Source: Mycolicibacterium novocastrense
Lineage (GTDB): Bacteria; Actinomycetota; Actinomycetes; Mycobacteriales; Mycobacteriaceae
Assembly: GCF_001570485.1 (NCBI RefSeq)
Contig: NZ_BCTA01000012.1
Location: forward strand, 1-64,000
Length of the DNA stretch: 64,000 nt
Reading direction: 5' to 3'
The position numbers were made by a program, and so were the translations under genes. The notes beneath the pieces were generated by a model, which saw nothing but the letters and a program-made list of their open reading frames with translations, was not told where the DNA came from and did no database searches. Shown here piece after piece: positions 23,344-32,178 of this stretch. Each line of letters opens with the position of its first letter. Positions within the stretch are counted from its first letter, which is position 1.

Positions 23344-24837
23344 ATGCCGCTGAGTTTGTCGAACCGGGATCAGAACTCCGGGCATCTGTTCTACAACCGC
23401 CGGCTGCGCGCGGCCACGACGCGGTTTTCGGTGCGGATGAAGCATGACGACCGCAAGCAGACCGCCGCGATCGCCCTGTCGATAGTGTTCGTGTTGATCG
23501 GTATGGGTTGGATGGTCCTGCTGAATGTGCTCAAACCGTCGGGCACCGTGGGGGATTCGGCGATCATCGGCGATCGTGACACGGGGGCGATCTACGCCCG
23601 CATTGACGGCAGGCTGTATAAGGCGCTGAATCTGACCTCGGCGCGGCTGGCGACCGGTACCGCTGGATCGCCGACATGGGTCAAACCGGCCGAGATCGCC
23701 AAGTACCCGCCGGCGCCGCTGATCGGCATCCCGGGGGCGCCGGCGGCGATGGTGGTCAACCATGGCGCGCCGTCGGCGTGGGCGGTCTGCGATACCGCGG
23801 GGCCGCAGCGCGGCGGGGGGCAGCCGGTGGTGACATCGATCGGGGGTCAGCTCTCGCGGGCGGGTCGGGCCGAGCCGCTGCCCGACGGCGTGGGTGTGCT
23901 GGTGCGGTTCGAGGGGGCTCAATATGTGATCTGGGACGGCAAGCGTTCGCACATCGACCCGGCCGATCGGGCAGTCACCCTGAGTTTGGGGATCGATCCG
24001 GGTGTGACTGTGCCGGTGGATATTTCACGTGCGCTTTTTGATGGGTTGCCGTCGACGGAGCCGCTGCGGGTGCCGGTGGTGCCGCAGGCGGGAGCTGACT
24101 CGACGTTGGTGGCGGGCTCGCAGGTGGGGGCGGTGTTGCAGGCCCAGACCGCCGGCGGGGGAACACAGTTTTATGTGTTGCTCGCCGACGGGGTGCAAAA
24201 GATCTCCAGTTTCGTGGCCGACTTGCTGCGCAGCTCTAATTCGTTCGGGTCGGCCGAACCGAAGGTAGTCAGTCCGGACGTGCTGGTCGACATCCCCGAA
24301 GTGAACTCGCTGCCAGTCGATTACTACCCGGATGGGCGGCTGAAATTTGTTGACACCGCGGCTAATCCGACCACCTGTGTCGGGTGGGAGAAGGCCTCAA
24401 CTGATCCGCAGGCGCGCGTCACAGTGTATAGCGGGCGGGGCCTTCCGGTGCCGTCGTCGATGGATCAGCGGATCGTGTCGCTGGTGCGTGATGACCGTGA
24501 CCCGGCCTCGGTGGTGGCTGATCGGGTCCTCATGCTTCCGGGTGCGACCAACTATGTGGTATCCACCAGTGCGGTCAAGGACGCCCACTCGCGTGAGTCG
24601 CTGTTTTGGGTGTCGGACAACGGCGTTCGGTTCGGCATCGCCGCAACCGATGCGACGCTCAACGCGCTGGGCTTAAACGAGGGATCGGCACAACAAGCGC
24701 CGTGGCCGCTGCTGCGGACCTTCGCGGCGGGGCCGGCGTTGTCGCAAGAGACTGCGCTGTTAGAGCGTGACACGGTGCCGGTGGCCGGGGACGTCAAACC
24801 TGTGGTCCCGGCGGCGCGCCAGCAGGCAGGAGGCTAG
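23344..24837 (+). CDS. eccB: EccB, ESX membrane-complex component
   Basis: 497 residues, normal for EccB. The short cytoplasmic head has the family signature (NRDQNSGHLFYNRRLRAAT). One transmembrane helix lies at about 42-63. The periplasmic part shows the repeated strand motifs of EccB (AIIGDRDTGAIYARIDGRLY; GAPSAWAVCDTAG). Cys149 and a Cys near residue 345 probably form the conserved disulfide. EccB works with EccC, D and E in the inner-membrane secretion complex. Confidence 0.95.
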   Translation: MPLSLSNRDQNSGHLFYNRRLRAATTRFSVRMKHDDRKQTAAIALSIVFVLIGMGWMVLLNVLKPSGTVGDSAIIGDRDTGAIYARIDGRLYKALNLTSARLATGTAGSPTWVKPAEIAKYPPAPLIGIPGAPAAMVVNHGAPSAWAVCDTAGPQRGGGQPVVTSIGGQLSRAGRAEPLPDGVGVLVRFEGAQYVIWDGKRSHIDPADRAVTLSLGIDPGVTVPVDISRALFDGLPSTEPLRVPVVPQAGADSTLVAGSQVGAVLQAQTAGGGTQFYVLLADGVQKISSFVADLLRSSNSFGSAEPKVVSPDVLVDIPEVNSLPVDYYPDGRLKFVDTAANPTTCVGWEKASTDPQARVTVYSGRGLPVPSSMDQRIVSLVRDDRDPASVVADRVLMLPGATNYVVSTSAVKDAHSRESLFWVSDNGVRFGIAATDATLNALGLNEGSAQQAPWPLLRTFAAGPALSQETALLERDTVPVAGDVKPVVPAARQQAGG

Positions 24838-24901
24838 AAGGGTGAGGACTTTGGACGTGCAAGCAGCTGCGGTGCCAGCCGAGAATAGGGGGCAGTAAAC
24901 A

Positions 24902-27900
24902 ATGTCCAAGCGAGCGTTTGTGCCTGTGCGGACGGAGGTTCCCGACCCCAAGCCGGTGCGGGTGGCGCCCAAGGCTCCGCACGCGCTACCCGATCGGGAG
25001 CCGCGCAACATGTGGGTCATCATCGGTATCCCGGCGCTGATCGTGGGCCTGCTCGGCACGATTGTCATGCTCTACGTATCGGGCAATCGCAGTCTGCAGA
25101 ACGGGTTCTTCCCGCTGCTTGGCATCGGTGCGTTCATGATGCTGATGTTTTCGGGCCGGTTCGGTCGCGCCCGCAAGATCAGCTGGGGTGAGCAGGAAAA
25201 GAATCGGCGGACCTATCTGCGTGAACTCGACGGGGACCGCGAGCAGATCCAGAAGGCGGTGGGTGCCCAGCGTGCTTCCCAGGAAAGGGTGCACTCCAAT
25301 CCCTTGGGGTTGGGGGCCATTGTGGGTGGGCCGCGGATGTGGGAGCGCCGGCGCAGCGATCCCGATTTCCTGGATGTGCGCCTGGGTGTCGGTGTGCAGA
25401 ACGCACCGGATTCAGTGCTGTCGGTGACCTGGCCCGACATTCCGATCGAGGAGGAGCTGGAGCCGGTCACCGGTCAAGCGCTGCGTGATTTCATCTTGGA
25501 GCAACGCAAGATTCGCGATATCGCCAAGGTGCTCAACCTGCGGTCGCAGCCGGGGTTCAGTTTCGTCGGTGAGGACCTTGACCGGGTGAGGTCGCTGATG
25601 CGTTCGGTGCTGTGCTCGTTGGCGGTGTTTCACAGTCCGTCCGATGTCAAGCTGATGGTGGTGACCCGCAACCCGGACGTGTGGTCGTGGATGGTGTGGC
25701 TGCCGCATAACCAGCACGATGAGCTGTTCGATGCGTGCGGGTGGCGGCGGCTGGTGTTTCAGACTCCCGGCGAGCTGGAGCAGACCCTGGCTGGCGAGCT
25801 GCATATGAAAGGCAAGCGGGGGGCGTGGAAGCCGCCCACGGCGGCCAGCCCGACCGCGATGGCCTCACCGCTGGAGTCCCCCAACGGAGACAGCCCTGCG
25901 GATCTGGGGCCGCACTGGGTGATCGTCGACGACAACACCGGCAGCCCTGAGGCCTGGGAAAGTGTGGTCGGTCAGGTTGGCAAGGAACGCATCACCGTGC
26001 TGCGGGTCGCCTCGCGGGTGGGCACCGGCGTCGGGTTCGGCAAGGATCAGGTTTTCGAGCTCGGTGAACGCGTCAGTGGTGCGGCTGAGAGCAACGGCAG
26101 CGGCACGGCCAACGGCAAATCCTCCGGCGGCAAGCACAGTAAGCGCAACGGCGATGCGCGGCCGGCGCCGGCGCCGCTGCTGCGCACAGGCGGCAAGTTC
26201 TTCGCCCACGCCGATCAGCTGTCCACCCCGCGCGCCTACCGATACGCGCGGGCGATGGCGCGCTGGTCGTCGAGCAGCGCCACCGAGGTGACCGATTCCA
26301 GCAGCGGTGCCGCCGAACTGCAGCGCGCGCTGGGAATCGCCGATCCGCGCGAACTGGACGTGGACCGGTTATGGGCCGAACGGCGCGGACGGGGCGATGC
26401 GCGGTGGTCGGAAATCCCGGTCGGAGCCAAACCCAACGGTGAGCTGCAGAACATCATCTTCCGGGCAAAAGACTTCGGCGGGTTCGGCTTCCACTCGGTG
26501 GTGATCGGCACCAGCGGCTCGGGCAAATCCGAGTTCTTTCTGTCGCTGGCCTACGGGGTAGCGCTGACCCATTCCCCGGAGACGTTCAACATCATATTCG
26601 TCGACATGAAGTTCGACTCAGCGGCCCAAGACATTCACGGTATCCCGCACTCGGTCGCGGCGCTGTCGAACATGGGTAAAGACGATCGGCATTTGGCTGA
26701 GCGGATGCGCAAAACGATCCAAGGCGAGATCAAGCGGCGCTACGAGCTGTTCAACACGGTGGGTGCGCGCGACGCCAACGACTATGAGGAAATCCGGTTA
26801 GCGGGACGGGATTTGGAGCCGGTGCCGGTCCTGCTGGTGATCATTGACGAGTATCTGGAATTGTTCACCGCGCAGCCGAAGTGGATTGACCTCATTATTC
26901 ACATCGCTCAGGTCGGGCGCGGCGCGAACGTGTTCTTCATGTTGGGCGGTCAGCGGCTGGACTTGTCGTCGCTGATGAAGGTCAAGCACAGCATCGCATT
27001 TCGCATCGCGCTGCGCGCGGAGTCCGGCGATGAGAGCCGAGAGGTGATCGGCTCTGATGCTGCGTTCCACCTGCCGTCGAAAGAGAACGGATTCGGTCTG
27101 CTCAAGGTTGGGCCGCGGGATCTGGAGCCGTTCAGGTGCTTCTATCTGTCGGCGCCGTTCGTGGTGCCCAAGCAGAAGAAACTGGCCAAGACCATCGATA
27201 TGACGTTGACCAAGCCGCGGTTGTACAACTGGGAATACCAGCCGCTCGATGAACAGGACGCCGCCGCGCTTGCTGAGGCCGCGGCCGTCGACGACGAACC
27301 CGATGAGTTCGTGATCCGCGATGACGGCTTCAAGAAGATGAAGATCGTCGACGTGTACCGAGAGTCGCTGATGGCGGTTCCGCACAAGGCGCCACGAAAG
27401 ATCTGGCTGCCGCCGCTGGAGAAATCTGAGCCCGTCGACGAGCTGGTGCGCCAGTATCGCGGCAAGGACTGGCACGTCGACTACGGCCGCAACGCTGGGC
27501 TGGTGTTTCCGCTGGGCATCATGGACATCCCCGAAGAGGCCAAGCAGCAAGTGTTTTCCATCGACGTGCTGCGCGACAACATCATGGTGGTCGGCGCGAA
27601 ATCCAAGGGCAAGACAACCACGCTGATGACGATGATGTGCTCGGCGGCGTTGATGTACACCCCTGCGCGGGTGACGTTCTTCTGCATCGGCGGCGCCTCA
27701 CTCAACCAGGTCTCGTCGCTGCCGCACGTCGCCGACATCATCTCGCCCAACGACAACGAGGGCGTGGTGCGCACCGTGGCGAGCATGGAGCGAATCGTCA
27801 ACGCTCGCGAGGACGCGTTTCGACGGACCTCCAGTGATATCAACGAGTTTCGCGAACAACGGTTCGGGCCAGGCAGCGACGGGCTGGGTAACACCGACCC

Positions 27901-29128
27901 CAGCGACCGCTTCGGTGACGTGTTCTTGGTGATCGACGACTTCGCCGATCTGTACTCCCGCGACACCGTGCTCGGCGACCGCATCGTCGCGCTCAGCGGT
28001 ATCGGACCGCAATACGGTGTACATGTCGTGGCCACCGGCGGCGGCTGGACGTACGGGCAACGGGGAACGCTGGTGCAAAACTCCAACGTCAAGATCCAGC
28101 TGCGGCTGGCCGAGCCCGGCGAAAACCAGATGAACAACGCCTCGATGGAGGGGCGCGAAGCTGCCCGCAAGACGTTGGACCTGCCGGGGTTTGCGCTGAC
28201 CAACTCTTTACACGAGCTGCTGATCGGGGTGCCCGAGATCGTCGGTCGCGACGGGCAGCGGATCGCGACCCGCGACATCGGCAAGGTGGTGGCCGAGGTC
28301 TCTGGTACGCCAAAGCACGCGACTTTGATGCGGCTGCCCAAAGAGGTGGCGCTGGCCCAGATTCTGGAGTTCGACCGCCAGCAGCGCCCGCAGCGCGAGT
28401 TGTCGATCGCGTTCGCGATCGGCGAGCAGCATGAGCTGCGCCCGGTGCCGATATCGCTGCGGGACCACCCGGGAATGATGATCATGGGCCGGCAAGGCTG
28501 CGGAAAGAGCTCGACGCTGATGGCCATCGGCGAGGCGGTGATGGACCGATTCAGCCCAGACGAGGCCAGGCTGACGATCATCGACCCCAAGGTCGGTCCC
28601 CTGCAGAACCTGATCGCGCCCGAGTACGTGCATGCCTACGCCTATGAGCAGGACGAGATCGACGAGGTGATCACCCACCTGGCCCGCGAGATTCTGCTGC
28701 CGCGCCGGCCACCGACGGGGTTGAGCCAGGAGGAGTTGCGCGCGCTCAAACCGTGGGAGGGACCGAGGCACTTCGTGCTGATCGACGATGTGCAGGATTT
28801 GCGGCCGGCGCAAAGCTACCCCGGCCCGCCAAAGGATCCGGTCGGATCGGCGCTGTGGAAGCTGATGGAAAGCCCTCGCGCTATTGGGCTGCACGTGTTT
28901 ACCACCCGCAGTGGTAACTGGGCGACGATGGAAATGGATCCGTGGGTGCGCTATCAGCGGGCGGCTAAGGTCGCGATGCTGTATATGGACAACGATCCAC
29001 AACAAAGGATCAGCCAGACAATTCGTGCGCAGGCGCTACCGGCGGGCCGCGGGTTGTTGATGACCGATGACACCAGCGCCGAAGGCGTATTGGTCGGGAT
29101 CCCATCGTCAATGAGCGCTAATAGCTAG
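24902..29128 (+). CDS. eccC: EccC, FtsK/SpoIIIE-type ATPase of the ESX system
   Basis: 1408 residues, a single-chain EccC. Two transmembrane helices (about 37-59 and 68-84) precede a cytoplasmic domain and three ATPase domains. Their P-loops are GTSGSGKSE (about 536), GAKSKGKTT (about 898) and GRQGCGKSS (about 1196). Walker B motifs are VLLVIIDEY, VFLVIDDFAD and HFVLIDDV. A low-complexity insert (about 390-425, rich in Ser/Gly/Asn) precedes the first ATPase domain. EccC recognises substrate signals and powers export. It follows eccB by 64 bases. Confidence 0.97.
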   Translation: MSKRAFVPVRTEVPDPKPVRVAPKAPHALPDREPRNMWVIIGIPALIVGLLGTIVMLYVSGNRSLQNGFFPLLGIGAFMMLMFSGRFGRARKISWGEQEKNRRTYLRELDGDREQIQKAVGAQRASQERVHSNPLGLGAIVGGPRMWERRRSDPDFLDVRLGVGVQNAPDSVLSVTWPDIPIEEELEPVTGQALRDFILEQRKIRDIAKVLNLRSQPGFSFVGEDLDRVRSLMRSVLCSLAVFHSPSDVKLMVVTRNPDVWSWMVWLPHNQHDELFDACGWRRLVFQTPGELEQTLAGELHMKGKRGAWKPPTAASPTAMASPLESPNGDSPADLGPHWVIVDDNTGSPEAWESVVGQVGKERITVLRVASRVGTGVGFGKDQVFELGERVSGAAESNGSGTANGKSSGGKHSKRNGDARPAPAPLLRTGGKFFAHADQLSTPRAYRYARAMARWSSSSATEVTDSSSGAAELQRALGIADPRELDVDRLWAERRGRGDARWSEIPVGAKPNGELQNIIFRAKDFGGFGFHSVVIGTSGSGKSEFFLSLAYGVALTHSPETFNIIFVDMKFDSAAQDIHGIPHSVAALSNMGKDDRHLAERMRKTIQGEIKRRYELFNTVGARDANDYEEIRLAGRDLEPVPVLLVIIDEYLELFTAQPKWIDLIIHIAQVGRGANVFFMLGGQRLDLSSLMKVKHSIAFRIALRAESGDESREVIGSDAAFHLPSKENGFGLLKVGPRDLEPFRCFYLSAPFVVPKQKKLAKTIDMTLTKPRLYNWEYQPLDEQDAAALAEAAAVDDEPDEFVIRDDGFKKMKIVDVYRESLMAVPHKAPRKIWLPPLEKSEPVDELVRQYRGKDWHVDYGRNAGLVFPLGIMDIPEEAKQQVFSIDVLRDNIMVVGAKSKGKTTTLMTMMCSAALMYTPARVTFFCIGGASLNQVSSLPHVADIISPNDNEGVVRTVASMERIVNAREDAFRRTSSDINEFREQRFGPGSDGLGNTDPSDRFGDVFLVIDDFADLYSRDTVLGDRIVALSGIGPQYGVHVVATGGGWTYGQRGTLVQNSNVKIQLRLAEPGENQMNNASMEGREAARKTLDLPGFALTNSLHELLIGVPEIVGRDGQRIATRDIGKVVAEVSGTPKHATLMRLPKEVALAQILEFDRQQRPQRELSIAFAIGEQHELRPVPISLRDHPGMMIMGRQGCGKSSTLMAIGEAVMDRFSPDEARLTIIDPKVGPLQNLIAPEYVHAYAYEQDEIDEVITHLAREILLPRRPPTGLSQEELRALKPWEGPRHFVLIDDVQDLRPAQSYPGPPKDPVGSALWKLMESPRAIGLHVFTTRSGNWATMEMDPWVRYQRAAKVAMLYMDNDPQQRISQTIRAQALPAGRGLLMTDDTSAEGVLVGIPSSMSANS

Positions 29129-29184
29129 ACGTGTTAGATAAGTGCCCGGTTTTTGCGTTAGCACAAAGTTGTTCCGCCATGTAG

Positions 29185-29193
29185 TGCTACAGT
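29185..29193 (+). promoter_or_regulatory. Extended -10 promoter TGCTACAGT upstream of lsr2-like gene
   Basis: TGC plus TACAGT at 29188-29193, 65 bases before the Lsr2-like start. GTTAGCAC at 29154-29161 lies nearby. It indicates that the downstream lsr2-PE-PPE-esx part can be transcribed separately from eccBC. Confidence 0.5.
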
Positions 29194-29258
29194 TTTCGGG
29201 AACAGCAGTATGGGGTTTTCGAGGGGATTCGAGAGAGTGAGGAAGGGGATTAGTCCAA

Positions 29259-29627
29259 ATGGCTAGAAAGACCGAGAGCTATTTGGTCGACGACTTCGAC
29301 GGATCGAAACCCGCGAATACGATCCCATTCAGCTATAGGGGTGCCGAGTACGAGATCGACTTGTCTGAAACCAATGCGCGCGAGTTCGACAAGGATATGG
29401 CGCGATACATCGACGCTGGCCGGCGGGTGCGAAACGGGCGCGGGATGCGGCGCTCGGAGGAGCGTCACCAGAAACTGCAGGCCGCGCGGGCGTGGCTGCG
29501 CGAACAGGGATATGACATCGGTAAGCAGGGGCGGATACCGAAGGCGTGGCTGGAGGAGTTCGAGAAGTTCGAGAAGGCGCAGGGTCAGCGGGACGACACT
29601 GCGCAGACCACCGGAACCGATGGTTAA
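29259..29627 (+). CDS. Lsr2-like nucleoid protein inside the ESX locus
   Basis: 122 residues. The N-terminal dimerisation part matches Lsr2 (YLVDDFDGSKPANTIPFSY; YEIDLSETNAREFDKDM; AGRRVRNGRG). The C-terminal DNA-binding part matches too (QKLQAARAWLREQGYDIGK; QGRIPKAWLEEF). The AT-hook-like Arg-Gly-Arg core of Lsr2 is Gln-Gly-Arg here, which may weaken or change DNA binding. Lsr2 silences AT-rich, horizontally acquired genes; a plasmid copy may regulate the ESX/T4SS genes or mimic host Lsr2. It has its own promoter. Confidence 0.85.
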   Translation: MARKTESYLVDDFDGSKPANTIPFSYRGAEYEIDLSETNAREFDKDMARYIDAGRRVRNGRGMRRSEERHQKLQAARAWLREQGYDIGKQGRIPKAWLEEFEKFEKAQGQRDDTAQTTGTDG

Positions 29628-29753
29628 CGTTGCGCGAATTTGTGCAGGTCAGCGTTTGCTGGGTGTTTTTAGTGCACACGGGGTCGGCGAGCACACACTA
29701 GACTGATCGATCATCGCAGGACACACCGTCAATGACGTGTTCGGGAGGAAAAT

Positions 29754-30056
29754 ATGTGGTCTGTGGAACCCGCAGCGGTTTTGGCTTCCGCCGGTGCTGA
29801 GGCTGCCATAAGCGCTGAAACGGCGGCGGCAGCAGCGGCGGCGGCGCCAGCATTGACCGCCACCACCCCGATGGGTGGGGATCCGGATTCCATCGCGTTC
29901 TCCGCGGCGCTCAACGCCTGCGGCGTTGGATATCTGGGTGTGGTCGCTGAGCATGTCGGCCAGCGCAGCGCATTCGCCGGTGCGCAGACGATGGCGGCGG
30001 GGGTGTCCGAGGCCACTGAGGTGCTGCGCGCGGCCACCGTCGCTTTGGGTGGATAG
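29754..30056 (+). CDS. PE protein
   Basis: 100 residues, the length of a bare PE domain. It begins MWSVEPAAVLASAGAEA with the PE-like Val-Glu-Pro, then an Ala-rich helical hairpin (GVSEATEVLRAATVALGG at the end). PE proteins pair with a PPE partner and leave the cell through ESX systems using a Tyr-x-x-x-Asp/Glu signal; a canonical Tyr motif is not obvious here apart from YLGVVAE at about 60-66. The PPE gene starts 5 bases downstream. Confidence 0.85.
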   Translation: MWSVEPAAVLASAGAEAAISAETAAAAAAAAPALTATTPMGGDPDSIAFSAALNACGVGYLGVVAEHVGQRSAFAGAQTMAAGVSEATEVLRAATVALGG

Positions 30057-30061
30057 CCCGA

Positions 30062-31273
30062 ATGGGGGCGGCCGACCCGACCTGGCCTGCCCGACCGCCT
30101 GAGGCCAACGATCTGATCCTCAAGGCCGGTACCGGGGTGGGCACGATGGTGGCCAACGAGGCGGCGTGGACGGCGATGGGTGCCAGTCACCACGCATCGG
30201 CGACCGCGTCGACGATCAATACCGCGGTGACTTCGGCGTCGTGGCTGGGCGCCGGGTCAGCGGCCTCTGCTGCCAACGTGACGATGCAGAATACGGCGTT
30301 GCATGGCCTGGGCGGCTGGGTCGACGTCAAACCGGCGGTGGTGCAGGCCGCGGTGATGGCCTTTGAGACCGCCAACGCGATGATGCGCCCAGCGGCCGAA
30401 TGTCAGGCCAACCGCGATGAGTGGGCCGCCGACAACGCTATCAATCCGGCGGTGTTCTTCACGCTCACACCGCGAATCGTGGCGCTGGACGTCGAGTACT
30501 TCGGCGTGATGTGGCCCAACAACGCCGCGGTCGGAACCACCTACGGGGCAACGCTTTCGATGCTCACCCAAAGCCTGCTTATTCCCGCGCCGCCCGCAAC
30601 GATGGGCGCCTCACCGGCCGCGCCTGCCGCGGCGGCGAGCGCGGTCAGCCAGGCCGCCGCCGAGACCGCAGCCGGCGGCGGGATGCGCGCCGCGCATGAA
30701 AGCGCCTCAGCCGCTACCAGCGGAACCCGGCAGGGCGCGTCGGCGGCCCAGGAAATCGGTGGTCAGGTCGGCTCGCTGATGGGGCCGGTTCAGCAAGGCC
30801 TGTCCTCGGCGATGCAGGCGCCCTCGTCGTTAGCGCAGATGCCGCAGAGTTTCATGGGGCCAGCGCAGTCGGCGATGGGCATGTTCATGAATCCCAGCAT
30901 GCTCGGCGCTCTGGGCGCTGGCGGCGCGGGCGCGCCGGCGACCGCGGCAGTGCCGGCGGCCAATGCGGCAGCGGGCGCCGGTTCGACGCTGGGCTCCGGC
31001 GGCGGTGCGGCCGGCGGCGCAGGCGGTGTGCCGGCGTCGACGTTCACCCGCCCGGTCAGTGCGTTCGAGGCCGGCGCCAGTGGGCGACCGGTCGGCATGC
31101 GGCCCAGCGGTGCCCTCGGCGTCGACGCGCTACGGGCTCCCACCACCACGACGCCGATGGGTGGCGGGATGGGCGGTATGCCGGTGGGGCATGCGGCGAA
31201 CGCGCTGCGCGGCGGCGAGGGCGGTCGCGATCAACAGGCCGCAACGGTGCGGGTGGTCGACGATCGGGTGTGA
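30062..31273 (+). CDS. PPE protein
   Basis: 403 residues. The N-terminal domain of about 175 residues carries the Pro-Pro-Glu motif in WPARPPEAND and the expected helix pairs. The C-terminal part is low complexity, rich in Ala/Gly/Met/Pro, with no PPE-SVP signature. It is expected to form a heterodimer with the PE protein upstream and to be escorted by EspG. Confidence 0.88.
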   Translation: MGAADPTWPARPPEANDLILKAGTGVGTMVANEAAWTAMGASHHASATASTINTAVTSASWLGAGSAASAANVTMQNTALHGLGGWVDVKPAVVQAAVMAFETANAMMRPAAECQANRDEWAADNAINPAVFFTLTPRIVALDVEYFGVMWPNNAAVGTTYGATLSMLTQSLLIPAPPATMGASPAAPAAAASAVSQAAAETAAGGGMRAAHESASAATSGTRQGASAAQEIGGQVGSLMGPVQQGLSSAMQAPSSLAQMPQSFMGPAQSAMGMFMNPSMLGALGAGGAGAPATAAVPAANAAAGAGSTLGSGGGAAGGAGGVPASTFTRPVSAFEAGASGRPVGMRPSGALGVDALRAPTTTTPMGGGMGGMPVGHAANALRGGEGGRDQQAATVRVVDDRV

Positions 31274-31292
31274 GCAGCCAAAAAGGCTGCTC
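31272..31292 (+). terminator. Hairpin after the PPE gene
   Basis: GAGCAGCC (31272-31279), loop AAAAA, then GGCTGCTC (31285-31292). The stem starts within the PPE stop codon. There is no T run, so it may act as an attenuator or RNA-processing site between PPE and the esx pair. Confidence 0.5.
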
Positions 31293-31406
31293 GGGCCGGT
31301 CGGGCACAAGTGAACAAGAGTGAATCGACACAACTGAATAGGGCTCATACACTTCGCTACATGCCCCGTCAGTCGTGGGGGAATGCCAACAGAAAAGGAG
31401 AATCCA

Positions 31407-31727
31407 GTGTCAATTGTCGTGACACCGGAATTGCTGCGCACCACCAGTGATGCCATTACGGCGCACATGGAAACCGCCCAGGCGATCGCCCGGGGCTATC
31501 TGGGCAACCAGGAAAACGTGATGAGTTCTGCGACCTGGTCCGGCCAAGCGGTCAACGCATCGCATGCGACGGCCACGCAACTCACCTCAGATCTGCAGAA
31601 GGTTCTCACCGGTGGGACGCGCCTGGCCGAAGGCCTCAAAGCCGCTGCGGCCCTGATGGAATCGCATGAGGCCGACTCCACGCACGCGTTCCAAGGGCTG
31701 TTCGGCGCGGGCGCCCAGACGGTATAG
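31407..31727 (+). CDS. EsxB-like (CFP-10-like) WXG100 protein
   Basis: 106 residues from a GTG with AAAGGAG well spaced upstream (better than the ATG at 31383). Two helices flank SATWSGQAV, which carries the Trp-x-Gly turn of WXG100 proteins. The first helix (LLRTTSDAITAHMETAQAIA) and second helix (ATQLTSDLQKVL) are typical. It precedes the EsxA-like gene by 36 bases, the standard order. It should be secreted as a dimer with that partner; no clear C-terminal Tyr-x-x-x-Asp/Glu signal is visible. Confidence 0.85.
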   Translation: MSIVVTPELLRTTSDAITAHMETAQAIARGYLGNQENVMSSATWSGQAVNASHATATQLTSDLQKVLTGGTRLAEGLKAAAALMESHEADSTHAFQGLFGAGAQTV

Positions 31728-31763
31728 ACCCAACTTCTCTTCTGAAAGGACGTTCCCAAAGCC

Positions 31764-32048
31764 ATGGACAAAATTACTTATCACCCCGGTGCGGTGGCCG
31801 ACTTCGCGACTGACACCGGCAACCGCGCCGGCCAGCTGCACGAGATCCACTCCGATGTCGCCAACAAGACCAACGCGTTGGCCGAGTTCTTCGCCGGCTC
31901 AGGCGCCGATGGATTCTTCGACGCCCAGCACCAGATGCTGTCGGGTCTGCAGGGCCTCATCGAGACCGTCGCGCAGCACGGCACGACCACATCGCACGTG
32001 CTGGGCAACGCGATCGGCACCGATCAGCACATCCGCGGCCTGTTCTGA
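31764..32048 (+). CDS. EsxA-like (ESAT-6-like) protein, W replaced by F
   Basis: 94 residues. The family length and two-helix plan fit, but the turn reads EFFAGSGADGFF, so the usual Trp-x-Gly is Phe-x-Gly. The second helix ends in LGNAIGTDQHIRGLF. As the partner of the EsxB-like protein it completes the secreted pair. GAAAGGACG lies upstream of the ATG. Confidence 0.85.
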   Translation: MDKITYHPGAVADFATDTGNRAGQLHEIHSDVANKTNALAEFFAGSGADGFFDAQHQMLSGLQGLIETVAQHGTTTSHVLGNAIGTDQHIRGLF

Positions 32049-32055
32049 GCCCCGC

Positions 32056-32078
32056 GGCGGGCAGAAGTCTTGCCCGCC
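32056..32078 (+). terminator. First hairpin after esxA-like gene
   Basis: GGCGGGCA (32056-32063), a 7-base loop, then TGCCCGCC (32071-32078), 8 bases after the stop codon. It probably stabilises or ends the short esx transcript. Confidence 0.55.
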
Positions 32079-32101
32079 AGCGGTTCACACAGTGTGGCGA
32101 G

Positions 32102-32143
32102 AAGGTGGGGCATGTGCGCAGTAGGGCGCGGGTGCCCCACCTT
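32102..32143 (+). terminator. Second, stronger hairpin before espG
   Basis: AAGGTGGGGCA (32102-32112) pairs perfectly with TGCCCCACCTT (32133-32143). The 20-base loop contains a GCGC/GCGC inner pairing. Together with the hairpin at 32056 it separates esx expression from espG downstream. Confidence 0.6.
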
Positions 32144-32178
32144 TCGCCGTCTAGGCAACGGGTGAAGGTGAAAGTAGC

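Noticed and set aside
24842..24898. 18-codon GTG frame between eccB and eccC
   Set aside because: Too short and without a distinct ribosome site; it is more likely the eccC leader region.
27481..28590. Minus-strand open frame of 369 codons opposite eccC
   Set aside because: Ser/Arg/Pro-rich shadow of the third-position GC bias of eccC.
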